This document shows, one piece after another, positions 23,701 to 30,099 of a stretch of DNA of 33,902 bases. The stretch is from Micromonospora mirobrigensis (GTDB lineage Bacteria; Actinomycetota; Actinomycetes; Mycobacteriales; Micromonosporaceae), in the NCBI RefSeq assembly GCF_900091555.1, contig NZ_FMCX01000016.1, forward strand, positions 1 through 33,902, in the 5' to 3' direction. The position numbers were made by a program, and so were the translations under genes. Below the pieces are notes generated by a model. It made no database searches and had not been told where the DNA came from. It saw only the letters and a program-made list of their open reading frames with translations. Numbering within the stretch: position 1 is the stretch's first letter; each line of letters starts with the position of its first letter.

Positions 23701-23902
23701 GGTGGCCGTAGTGCGGCAGGCCGTTGGCGAACGGCGGGCCGTCGTAGAAGACGTACTCGTTCGTCCCGGCCGGCCGGGCCTCGACCGACGCCTCGAAGGT
23801 CTTGTCGGCCGCCCAGTGCTCCAGGACCCGACGCTCGACCTCGGGCAGGTCGGGGCTCGCCGGGACGCCGGCGGCAGTCGGATCGTGCCTGGGATAGGCC
23901 AT
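20738..23902 (-). CDS. ileS: Isoleucyl-tRNA synthetase, long actinobacterial/eukaryotic-like type
   Basis: 1054 residues. The class I signature HYGH (64-67, in PPFANGLPHYGHLF) and GRKMSKSLRNYPD (near 620) form the ATP site. The editing (CP1) domain spans roughly 190-400, with the characteristic GTGIVHLAPAFGEDD. The C-terminal anticodon-binding region is followed by a long extension instead of the short zinc-finger tail, as in the type also found in mycobacteria and eukaryotes. It charges tRNA-Ile and hydrolyses Val-tRNA-Ile. GAGGAG precedes the ATG. Only 60 nt separate it from the divergent pseudogene, so no full T-box leader fits here. Confidence 0.97.
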   Translation of the reverse strand: MAYPRHDPTAAGVPASPDLPEVERRVLEHWAADKTFEASVEARPAGTNEYVFYDGPPFANGLPHYGHLFTGYVKDVVPRYRTMRGRRVERRFGWDCHGLPAEVVAEKQLGIASKAEILDLGVARFNEVCRSSVLEFTRDWERYVTRQARWVDFADDYKTLDLGYMESVMWAFRTLHDKGLVYEGFRVLAYCWRCETPLSNTETRMDDVYKDRHDPTLTVWFGLTADERAPEPVRGPVRLGVWTTTPWTLPSNLALAVGPDIEYAVLDRDGQRHLVGVARLGAYAKELEGYRQVGTVYGRDLVGRRYTPLYDFLVERAGPNAYQVLGADFVTTEDGTGIVHLAPAFGEDDQNVCNAAGIPTVVTVDDHTRFTALVPPYQGEQVFDVNRPVIRELKERGVVLRQDTYTHAYPHCWRCDTPLVYKAVSSWFVAVTTFRDRMVELNQQINWTPGHIRDGSFGKWLANARDWSISRNRFWGSPIPVWKSDDPTYPRVDVYGSLAEIERDFGVRLTDLHRPAVDDLVRPNPDDPTGRSTMRRVPEVLDCWFESGSMPFAQVHYPFENRDWFEHHYPGDFVVEYIGQTRGWFYTMHVLATALFDRPAFRNCLSHGILLGSDGRKMSKSLRNYPDVYHVFDAYGSDAMRWMLMSSPVLRGGDMAVTETLIRDAVRQVLLPLWNVWYFFSLYANAAGHQAERKTDAAPAGGGAAAGNLLDRYLLAKTNELVSAVGAQLDAYDISGACATVRSYLDALTNWYVRRSRDRFWSGDADAFDTLWTVLETLCRVVAPLAPLTAEEIWRGLTGGRSVHLTDWPSADGFPADHELVAAMDDVRAVTSAALSLRKAKGLRVRLPLSRLTVASPAADQLRPFADLVADEVNVKEVVLTDAVSAYCRQVLTVVPRALGPRVGKAVQQVIKAVRAGEWELHDGAPVAAGVTLAEGEYELRLVAADAEHSAPLPGGEGVVVLDTEVTGELAAEGLARDVVRVVQQARREAGLDVSDRIRVTVAGPAEVRAAVTAHSGFVAREVLADGVELAEALDGFTGEVGEGERVTVTVRRV

Positions 23903-23962
23903 CGGGTGTCACTCCTCAGCACCTCGTCCCCACCCTACGCCGCCACCCACTACCCTGGCCGG

Positions 23963-24867
23963 ATGATCCGGATCGAGCTGGACGAGCCCACCCTGGCCCG
24001 CACCCGGATCGCCACCAGCCCGCTCTGGGAGACGATCACCAGCCTCTGGCTGCTGCACCGCAACGAGGTGGTGCCCTGGCCGTACACCGGCTGGGCGGAG
24101 GCGGCCCGTCGCGCGCTCGCCGAGGACCCGCGGACCGCCCCGCTGCGGGTCTACGCCGCCTCGCGCGGCCGGTTGCCGGACTGCTTCATGCCGATCCCGG
24201 CCATTCCGGCGCCGACCATCGACGAGGAACTGGCGGTGCTGCGGGCCACCCCCGCCGAGCTGCTCCGCGCCCAGCTTCCGGCGTACGTGACCGGGAGCCA
24301 CCGGACTGGGTGCGCCCCTACCTCGACGACCCGGCCGCAGCGTACGGACGGCTGCTCTCGCCGCGCAGCCGCACCGCGGTCTTCCTCGGCCGGGTCCTGC
24401 CGTACGCCGGCAACGGCCTGCTGATCGCGGTGAGCACGCTGACCGTCGGCTCCCTGCTGCTCGGCCTGCGGGTGCCGCCGCCGGCCCTGCCCGGTCTGCT
24501 GCTCACCCTGGCCGTCGGCTCGCTGGCCTGCGGCTTCTTCGGGCTGACCCTCGGCGCGCTCGGGCTGCGCTTCCGCGACGTGTGGGTGATCTCCAACGTC
24601 TCGGTGGCGCTGCTGCTCCTGCTCACCGGGGTGAACGTGCCCGCCGCCGGGCTGCCGGGCTGGATGCGCGCGGTCGGCGAGGCGCTGCCCATCACCCACG
24701 CCGCCCGGGCCGCCCGCACCCTCGCCGCCGGCGACGGCCTGGCCGCCGCCGCCGGGAACCTCGCCGCCGAACTGGCCGTCGGCGCCGGCTACGCCGTCCT
24801 GGCCGCCCTCCTGCTCAGGTTCTTCGAGGCCGAGTCCCGCCGCCGCGCCTCCCTCGACACCCTCTGA
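23963..24867 (+). pseudogene. Chimeric pseudogene: DUF5937/ArsR-type regulator N-terminus joined to ABC-2 permease C-terminus, with frameshift
   Basis: From ATG 23963 about 115 residues (MIRIELDEPTLARTRIATSP onward) match the N-terminal half of DUF5937 winged-helix regulators. Near 24293 the frame slips: ACC GGG AGC should read ACC GGG GAG, consistent with loss of one G, and regulator-like sequence (EPPDWVRPYLDDPAAAYGRL) continues in the next frame. At about 24355 it changes abruptly into an ABC-2 permease (SPRSRTAVFLGRVLPYAGNG) with four membrane helices and a normal end at 24867. The regulator's C-terminus and the permease's N-terminal helices are missing. A deletion fusing a regulator to an exporter permease, followed by decay, explains it. 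Family names are from recognition, not search. Confidence 0.75.
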
Positions 24868-24880
24868 CTCAGCCCACCCC

Positions 24881-24941
24881 GTTGATCATGAAGTTGGCGG
24901 CGATGTGGATCTCCACAACTGCCGCCAACTTCATGATCAAC
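24881..24941. repeat. 61-bp palindromic repeat element
   Basis: Perfect 21-bp inverted arms (24881-24901 and 24921-24941, starting GTTGATCATGAAGTTGG) flank a 19-nt centre that contains a second small palindrome (GTGGATCTCCAC). It lies 13 nt after the permease remnant. I recall similar GTTGATCATGAAGTTG hairpins scattered through Micromonospora genomes, so it may be a dispersed intergenic element; it may also terminate transcription from the left. Confidence 0.8.
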
Positions 24942-24998
24942 GCCTCCCGGTCGGGGGTCCGGCCGCGGGACGGGGTGGGCGGGGTCACAGGGGTGGAG

Positions 24999-25026
24999 TG
25001 TCACGGTCGAGGGTGCGGTGGACGTC
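24999..25026 (+). promoter_or_regulatory. ECF41-type promoter upstream of the AhpD/CMD-family gene
   Basis: TGTCAC (24999-25004), an 18-nt gap, and CGTC (25023-25026) match the promoter motif described for ECF41 sigma factors (TGTCACA ... CGTC). It lies 35 nt before the ATG at 25061, and the ECF41 gene itself follows, so autoregulation is likely. Confidence 0.6.
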
Positions 25027-25060
25027 GTGTGGGCGGGAAACCGAACCGAGGAGGACCCTG

Positions 25061-25501
25061 ATGAGTCGGATCGACATGGCCGCGGTGGCGCCGGAGGCGT
25101 ACCAGGCGGTGCTCGGCCTGGAGAAGTACGCCCGCGCCAACGTCGACCACACCGTGCTCGAACTGGTGAAGCTGCGTGCGTCGATGCTCAACGGCTGCGC
25201 GTTCTGCGTGGACATGCACAGCCGGGAGGCGCTCGGCGCCGGCGAGTCCAGCCGGCGGCTCTTCGCCGTCGCGGCCTGGCGGGAGGCGCCCTTCTTCGAC
25301 GAGCGGGAGCGCACCGCGCTGGCGCTGACCGACGCCGTCACCCGGCTGGGTGAGCACGGCGTGCCCGACGAGGTGTGGGACGCGGCCGCGAAGGTCTGGT
25401 CGGAGAAGGAGCTGGCCGACCTGGTGGTCGCCATCGCCACAATCAACGTGTGGAACCGGATCGCGGTGACCAGCCGGACGGCCCCACCGACCGGGGACTG
25501 A
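25061..25501 (+). CDS. Carboxymuconolactone decarboxylase/AhpD-family protein
   Basis: 146 residues from ATG 25061, preceded by GAGGAGG. The core motif NGCAFCVDMHSREA holds the redox CxxC (Cys-Ala-Phe-Cys) and the downstream His of the AhpD-like fold, which forms helical oligomers and acts as peroxidase/disulfide reductase or decarboxylase. Members annotated simply as CMD-domain proteins are the most common partners of ECF41 sigma factors, one of which is encoded immediately downstream and overlaps this gene. Its probable role is a redox or detoxification enzyme made when the sigma factor is active. The substrate is unknown. Confidence 0.92.
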   Translation: MSRIDMAAVAPEAYQAVLGLEKYARANVDHTVLELVKLRASMLNGCAFCVDMHSREALGAGESSRRLFAVAAWREAPFFDERERTALALTDAVTRLGEHGVPDEVWDAAAKVWSEKELADLVVAIATINVWNRIAVTSRTAPPTGD

Positions 25502-26376
25502 CCGGGCCGGCGGCGCAGGCGGCCGGTGCGCTGACCGCGCACCGGCCGATGCTGCTCGGCCTGGCGTACCGGCTGCTGGGCAGCCTGGACGACGCCGAGG
25601 ACGTGCTCCAGGAGGCGTACCTGCGCTGGCTGGCGGTGGACCGGGACGGCGTGGCCGAACCCCGCTGCTACCTCTCCCGGGTGGTCACCCGGCTGGCCCT
25701 GGACCGGCTGCGGGCCCGACGGCGCGCCCGGGAGACGTACGTCGGGCCGTGGCTGCCCGAGCCGGTGCCCACCGATCCGTCGCCGTTCGGGCCGCTGGAC
25801 ACCGCCGAGCTGCGGGAGAGCGTCTCCACCGCGCTGCTGCACCTGCTGGAACGGCTCACCCCGCCGGAGCGGGCGGTCTACGTGCTGCACACCGCCTTCG
25901 CCCTGCCGTACGCCGAGATCGGCGAGATCCTGGACCGCTCGACGGCGGACTGCCGGCAGCTGCACCACCGGGCGGCGGCCCGGATCGCCGACGGCCGCCG
26001 GCGCTTCACCGCCGGGCCGGACGAGCAGCGGCGGCTGCTGGACGCCTTCCTCGCCGCCGCCCGCGACGGCGACCTGCCCCGCCTGACCGGCCTGGTGGCC
26101 GCCGACGCCACCGCCTGGTCCGACGGCGGCGGCCGGGTCCGCGCGGCCCGCAACCCGGTGCACGGCGCGGACCGCGTCGCCCGGTTCTTCGCCGGCATCC
26201 ACGCCCGACGGCCCGGGGTACGCGCCACGCCGGCCACCCTCAACGGCGGCCCGGCGGTGGTGGTGAGCTACCCGTCGGGTATCCGGTACACGCTCGCCGT
26301 GGCCGCCGCCGACGGCCGGATCACCGACCTCTATCTGGTGGCCAACCCGGCCAAGCTGGGCCGGGTCACCGGCTGA
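25450..26376 (+). CDS. ECF41-family RNA polymerase sigma factor (SigJ-like, SnoaL C-terminal domain)
   Basis: Sigma region 2 (HRPMLLGLAYRLLGSLDDAEDV) and region 4 (LTPPERAVYVLHTAFALPYA) are followed by a SnoaL-like C-terminal domain that replaces an anti-sigma factor. All three ECF41 hallmarks are present: WLPEP in the linker, DGGGR at the start of the C-terminal domain, and NPAKL near the end. The domain is known to act both as activator and inhibitor of the sigma factor. The start is unclear: GTG 25450 (308 residues) is canonical but has no ribosome site; a CTG at 25498 overlapping the upstream stop (CTGA) would begin TGPAAQAAGAL, closer to the usual length of lead-in. Coupled to the CMD gene. 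Confidence 0.92.
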   Translation: MEPDRGDQPDGPTDRGLTGPAAQAAGALTAHRPMLLGLAYRLLGSLDDAEDVLQEAYLRWLAVDRDGVAEPRCYLSRVVTRLALDRLRARRRARETYVGPWLPEPVPTDPSPFGPLDTAELRESVSTALLHLLERLTPPERAVYVLHTAFALPYAEIGEILDRSTADCRQLHHRAAARIADGRRRFTAGPDEQRRLLDAFLAAARDGDLPRLTGLVAADATAWSDGGGRVRAARNPVHGADRVARFFAGIHARRPGVRATPATLNGGPAVVVSYPSGIRYTLAVAAADGRITDLYLVANPAKLGRVTG

Positions 26377-26384
26377 GGACGCGC

Positions 26385-26420
26385 GACGGCCCCGCTCCCG
26401 GTGACCGGGGCGGGGCCGTC
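26385..26420. terminator. Bidirectional terminator between the ECF41 gene and ndk
   Basis: GACGGCCCCG and CGGGGCCGTC pair around a GC-rich interior (CCCGGT/ACCGGG) in the 54-nt gap between convergent stops. Confidence 0.7.
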
Positions 26421-26430
26421 GACGATGGGC

Positions 26431-26856
26431 TCAGCCCAGCTGCGGGAACCAGAGCGCGATCTCGCGCTTGGCGCTGTCGGCCGAGTCGGAGGCGTGCACC
26501 AGGTTTTCCCGGTTGGACAGGGAGAGGTCACCCCGGATGGTCCCGGCGGCGGCCTTGCGGCCGTCGGTGCTGCCGATCATGCCGCGGACCACCTCGATGA
26601 CCTGGTCGCCGGAGAGCACCAGGGCGACCAGCGGGCCACCGGTCATGAACGCCTTCAGCGGCGGGTAGAACGCCTTGTCGACGTGCTCCGCGTAGTGCTG
26701 GTCGGCGAAGTCGCCGTCCAGCGTCCGGGTCTCCATGGCGTCGATCCGCAGGCCCTTGCGCTCGAAGCGGGTGACGATCTCACCGACCAGACCGCGGCGT
26801 ACGGCGTCGGGTTTGATCAGTACGAGCGTCCGCTCGTCCGGGCTGCTGCTGGACAC
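26431..26856 (-). CDS. ndk: Nucleoside-diphosphate kinase
   Basis: 141 residues from a GTG start at 26856, chosen because AGGAGG lies 9 nt upstream and the protein begins SSSSPDERTLVLIKPDAVRR. Active-site histidine is in NLVHASDSADSA, and the DAVRRGLVGEI and YAEHVDKAFYPPL segments are typical. It transfers phosphate from NTPs to NDPs through the phosphohistidine and so balances nucleotide pools. It is a single gene, divergent from the membrane-VOC gene at 26999 and convergent with the ECF41 gene. Confidence 0.97.
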   Translation of the reverse strand: MSSSSPDERTLVLIKPDAVRRGLVGEIVTRFERKGLRIDAMETRTLDGDFADQHYAEHVDKAFYPPLKAFMTGGPLVALVLSGDQVIEVVRGMIGSTDGRKAAAGTIRGDLSLSNRENLVHASDSADSAKREIALWFPQLG

Positions 26857-26998
26857 GCTGGGTTCCTCCTGTGCGCGGAAGACGGTCTGGCTGGGTAACG
26901 TCAGCCTAGCGACCCGGTCCCGGCGTCGGCGCGGCGGCTGTGCTTCCCCTGGGGCGCCGCTCCGGCCTAGCCTGGCCCTGACCCCTGGGAGGTCCACT

Positions 26999-28249
26999 GT
27001 GGCGAATGGCGGGAGCCGGCAGATCGCGCCGGTGCGCAAGCTGATCGGTGCGGTGCTGGGCACCGTGGCGACCTTCGTGGTGGTGTTCGGGCTGGGGATG
27101 CCGAGCTGGGCGATCGTCGCGCTCGGGGTGGCGCTGCTGGTGCTGGCGATCGCGCTGGCCACCGTGAAGGGCGGCGGCCGGACGTGGGTGGTCGGGGTCG
27201 GCCACGTGCACAGCGCCTCCGAGCCCCCCACCCAGTACGCCTTCGGCCGGTGCGAACTCCAACTGGTCATCGACGCGCCGGGCCTGCCGCCCCGGTCCAA
27301 GAAGATCATCGAGCCGCGGGTGCCGGTGGCGAAGTGGCCGTCGCTCGGCCAGTCCCTGCCGATCCGGGTGGCCCTGGACGACCAGCGGCACGTCCGGGTC
27401 CTCTGGGACGAGGTGCCGACGCACGCCGAGAGCGCCGCCGTGGCCGACCTGCCCCCCGAGTTCGCCATGGCCGACCCGGTCGACGAGGTGCTCATCGCGC
27501 AGGAGGCGCCGCCGTGGGCCGACCGGGGCCCGGACGACGACTTCCGCGACGACTACCCGCCGGCGCCCGACCCGCTCCTCGACGACGAGGTGACGCTGCT
27601 GCCGGAGGAGCGCGAGCCGGTGGTGATGCACCAGCGGCCGGGCGGTCCGGTGGTGCTGGAGGGCACCCTGGTGGACCCGGTGGCCGCGAACCCGCTGCCC
27701 CGGCGGGCCGCGCCCTCCCCGCGCCCGCCGGTGGAGGAACGCGACACGGTGACGGTCGACCCGATCGACCTCCCGCTGGACGAGCCGGTGGACGAGGCGC
27801 CCCCCAGCCCGGAGGAGCTCGACGAGGCGATCTTCGGCTACGACCCGGTGGGCGGGCCGGTCGAGGCGGGCGCGCCGATCAGCGGGGTGGGGATCACCCT
27901 GCTCGTCACCGAGCTGGACCGTTCCCTGGAGTTCTACCGGGACGTGCTGGGCTTCGAGGAGCTCGACCGGGGCACCGGCAACGCGGTGCTGGTCTCCGGG
28001 CCGACCCGGCTGGTGCTGCGGGAGGTGACCGGCGCCGCCCCGATCAGCCGCCGGCTGGTCCACGTCAACCTCGACGTCGACGACATCCAGGCGGCGTACG
28101 CACGCCTGCGCGACGCTGGCGTCCGCTTCACCTACGCCCCGCGGGTGGTGAACCGGGGTGCCAAGCTGGAGGTCTGGGCGGCGGCGTTCCGCGACCCGGA
28201 CGGCCACGGCATCGCCCTCACCCAGTGGCGGTCCCTCACCGACGCGTGA
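26999..28249 (+). CDS. Membrane-anchored protein with disordered linker and C-terminal VOC (glyoxalase) domain
   Basis: 416 residues from GTG 26999 (GGGAGG upstream). Two adjacent membrane helices (about 15-34 and 37-55) are followed by a small globular segment (about 62-140), an acidic Pro-rich disordered linker (about 150-290) and a VOC/glyoxalase domain (about 296-412: ITLLVTELDRSLEFYRDVLG ... DPDGHGIALTQW). The usual metal-binding His of the first strand is absent (ITLLVTEL), so the domain may bind a ligand rather than catalyse. The sequence is continuous with no sign of frameshift, so the fusion appears genuine. It is followed by a hairpin terminator and converges on the DUF4233-folC-valS unit. 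Confidence 0.87.
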   Translation: MANGGSRQIAPVRKLIGAVLGTVATFVVVFGLGMPSWAIVALGVALLVLAIALATVKGGGRTWVVGVGHVHSASEPPTQYAFGRCELQLVIDAPGLPPRSKKIIEPRVPVAKWPSLGQSLPIRVALDDQRHVRVLWDEVPTHAESAAVADLPPEFAMADPVDEVLIAQEAPPWADRGPDDDFRDDYPPAPDPLLDDEVTLLPEEREPVVMHQRPGGPVVLEGTLVDPVAANPLPRRAAPSPRPPVEERDTVTVDPIDLPLDEPVDEAPPSPEELDEAIFGYDPVGGPVEAGAPISGVGITLLVTELDRSLEFYRDVLGFEELDRGTGNAVLVSGPTRLVLREVTGAAPISRRLVHVNLDVDDIQAAYARLRDAGVRFTYAPRVVNRGAKLEVWAAAFRDPDGHGIALTQWRSLTDA

Positions 28250-28254
28250 CCGAC

Positions 28255-28283
28255 GGCGCCCGGTCCGACCCGGACCGGGCGCC
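28255..28283. terminator. Bidirectional terminator between the VOC-protein gene and the valS-folC-DUF4233 operon
   Basis: A perfect 13-bp stem (GGCGCCCGGTCCG and its complement) with a 3-nt ACC loop fills the 36-nt gap between convergent stops. Confidence 0.8.
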
Positions 28284-28285
28284 GC

Positions 28286-28732
28286 TCAGCCCAGGATCAC
28301 CCGTCGGACGTGCAGCGCGTACGCCCAGACCAGCGCGAAGATGACGCCCAGCACCAGCAGCGACCAGTGCAGCAGGCCGGAGAGCATCAGCAGGCCCTGG
28401 AGCACGGTGCCGGCGTTCCACGCCCACGGCCGGCCCATCCGCCCGGCCAGCACCACACAGGCGACGGCCAGCGCGACGATCGCGCCGATCGCCGCGCCGC
28501 TGAGGTCCCCGCCGACCACCCGGATGGGCTGGATGGCGAGCAGCAGGACCAGCGCCTCCAGGGCGAGCGTCCCCGCGCCCAGGCCGCGTACCGCCTTCGC
28601 CGGGTTCCGCAGCCCGGAGCGCCGCTCCCCCGGGCCGTCCGTACCGCCGGTCGCGTCCGGTCCGGACGCGCCGGCCTCCGGTCCGGGGCGGTCCGGGTCG
28701 CCGGCCGGCCGCTCGTCCACCGGGTCGGTCAT
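28286..28732 (-). CDS. DUF4233 family membrane protein
   Basis: 148 residues. A disordered Asp/Gly/Pro-rich N-terminus (1-38) is followed by about four membrane helices (from GAGTLALEALVLLLAIQPI to LVLGVIFALVWAYALHV). DUF4233 is an actinobacterial family of unknown function that characteristically follows folC, as here. The ATG overlaps the folC stop (ATGA), so it is translated with folC as the last gene of the valS-folC-DUF4233 unit. Confidence 0.88.
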   Translation of the reverse strand: MTDPVDERPAGDPDRPGPEAGASGPDATGGTDGPGERRSGLRNPAKAVRGLGAGTLALEALVLLLAIQPIRVVGGDLSGAAIGAIVALAVACVVLAGRMGRPWAWNAGTVLQGLLMLSGLLHWSLLVLGVIFALVWAYALHVRRVILG

Positions 28733-30099
28733 CGCTTCAGCAGCCGACGCGCGTCGGCCACCGTCACCACCGAACCGGTGATCAGCACGCCGACCCCGGC
28801 GATCTCGCCCGGCACGTCGGACTCGGCCTCGGCCACGGCCGCCTCGATGGCGTCCGGCATCTCCTCGGCGATCTGCACCCGCTCCGGCCCGAAGACCTCC
28901 CGGGCCAGCCCGGCCAGCTCGTCGACCGGCATCGCCCGGGGCGAGGTGTTGCGGGTGACGACCAGCGAGTCGAGCACCGGCTCGAGCAGCTCCAGCAGGC
29001 TCGCCGCGTCCTTGTCGCCGAGCACCGCGAGCACGCCGACGAGCTTGCTGAACGCGAACTCCTCCTGGAGCGCGGTGACCGTGGCGGCCATCCCGTGCGG
29101 GTTGTGCGCCCCGTCGAGCAGAACGGTCGGCGCGTTGCGCACCTTCTCCAGCCGCCCCGGGGAGCTGGTGCTGGCGAAGCCCTCGCGGACGGCCTCGATG
29201 TCGAGCTGCCGCTTCGCGCCCGCCCCCAGGAACGCCTCCACGGCGGCGAGCGCCACGGCCGCGTTCTGCGCCTGGTGGGCGCCGTGCAGCGGGATGAAGA
29301 TCTCCTCGTACACCCCGCCCAGGCCCTGGATGGTGAGCACCTGGCCGCCGACGGCGACCGCCCGGCGCAGCACGCCGAACTCGGAGCCCTCCCGGGCGAC
29401 GGTCGCGCCGACCTCGGCGCAGCGCTCAAGGATCGGCCGGGCGGCCTCCTCCTCCTGGGCCGCCGCGATCACCGTGGCACCGGAGTGGATGATCCCGGCC
29501 TTGTGCAGGGCGATGTCCTCCAGGGTGTCGCCGAGCCACTCGGTGTGGTCCAACCCGATCGGGGTGAGCACCGCCACCCCGGCCTGGAGCACGTTGGTGG
29601 CGTCCTCCGCCCCGCCCAGGCCCACCTCCACCACGGCCACGTCCACCGGCGCGTCGGCGAACGTGGCGAAGGCCAGCGCGGTGGTCATGTCGAAGTACGT
29701 CAGCGGCTCCGCCGAGCGCTGGTCCACCAGCTCGGCCAGCGGCGCCACCTCGCGGTACGTCGCGACGAAACGCTCCTCGCCGACCGGCTCGCCGTCCAGC
29801 GCGATCCGCTCCCGGACGGTCTCCAGGTGCGGGCTGGTGTAGCGGCCGGTGTGCAGCCCGAACGCCCGCAGCAGCGAGTCGATCATCCGGGCCGTGGAGG
29901 TCTTGCCGTTGGTCCCGGTCAGGTGGATCGACGGGTACGCCCGCTGCGGGCTGCCGAGCAGGTCGAGCAGGGACTCGATCTTCTCCAGCTCGAACGCCAT
30001 CCGGGTGAAGCCGCGGGCGGCCAGCGCGGCGTCGACGGCGGCGAACTCACCGCGGTCGACGCCGCCGCCGGTCCGGCTGCGGTCGGTGGGATCGGTCAC
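28729..30099 (-). CDS. folC: Bifunctional folylpolyglutamate synthase / dihydrofolate synthase
   Basis: 456 residues from GTG 30099, which overlaps the valS stop (GTGA). The ATP-binding P-loop is LTGTNGKTSTARMIDS; EVGLGGAEDATNV carries the Mur-ligase-type Mg2+ site; LLDGAHNPHGM begins the C-terminal domain. The enzyme adds glutamate to folates (and to dihydropteroate, if bifunctional), retaining them in the cell. Whether it has both activities cannot be settled from sequence, but actinobacteria usually have a single such gene. It is translationally coupled to valS on one side and DUF4233 on the other. Confidence 0.96.
   Translation of the reverse strand: MTDPTDRSRTGGGVDRGEFAAVDAALAARGFTRMAFELEKIESLLDLLGSPQRAYPSIHLTGTNGKTSTARMIDSLLRAFGLHTGRYTSPHLETVRERIALDGEPVGEERFVATYREVAPLAELVDQRSAEPLTYFDMTTALAFATFADAPVDVAVVEVGLGGAEDATNVLQAGVAVLTPIGLDHTEWLGDTLEDIALHKAGIIHSGATVIAAAQEEEAARPILERCAEVGATVAREGSEFGVLRRAVAVGGQVLTIQGLGGVYEEIFIPLHGAHQAQNAAVALAAVEAFLGAGAKRQLDIEAVREGFASTSSPGRLEKVRNAPTVLLDGAHNPHGMAATVTALQEEFAFSKLVGVLAVLGDKDAASLLELLEPVLDSLVVTRNTSPRAMPVDELAGLAREVFGPERVQIAEEMPDAIEAAVAEAESDVPGEIAGVGVLITGSVVTVADARRLLKR

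Noticed and set aside
22550..23962. Upstream plus-strand extension of the regulator-like pseudogene
   Set aside because: It lies entirely antisense to ileS and has shadow-type composition; the regulator begins at ATG 23963.
23903..23962. T-box riboswitch before ileS
   Set aside because: Actinobacterial ileS genes often have T-boxes, and AGGGTGG occurs here, but only 60 nt separate ileS from the divergent pseudogene and no stem I or full ACC-containing T-box core is present.
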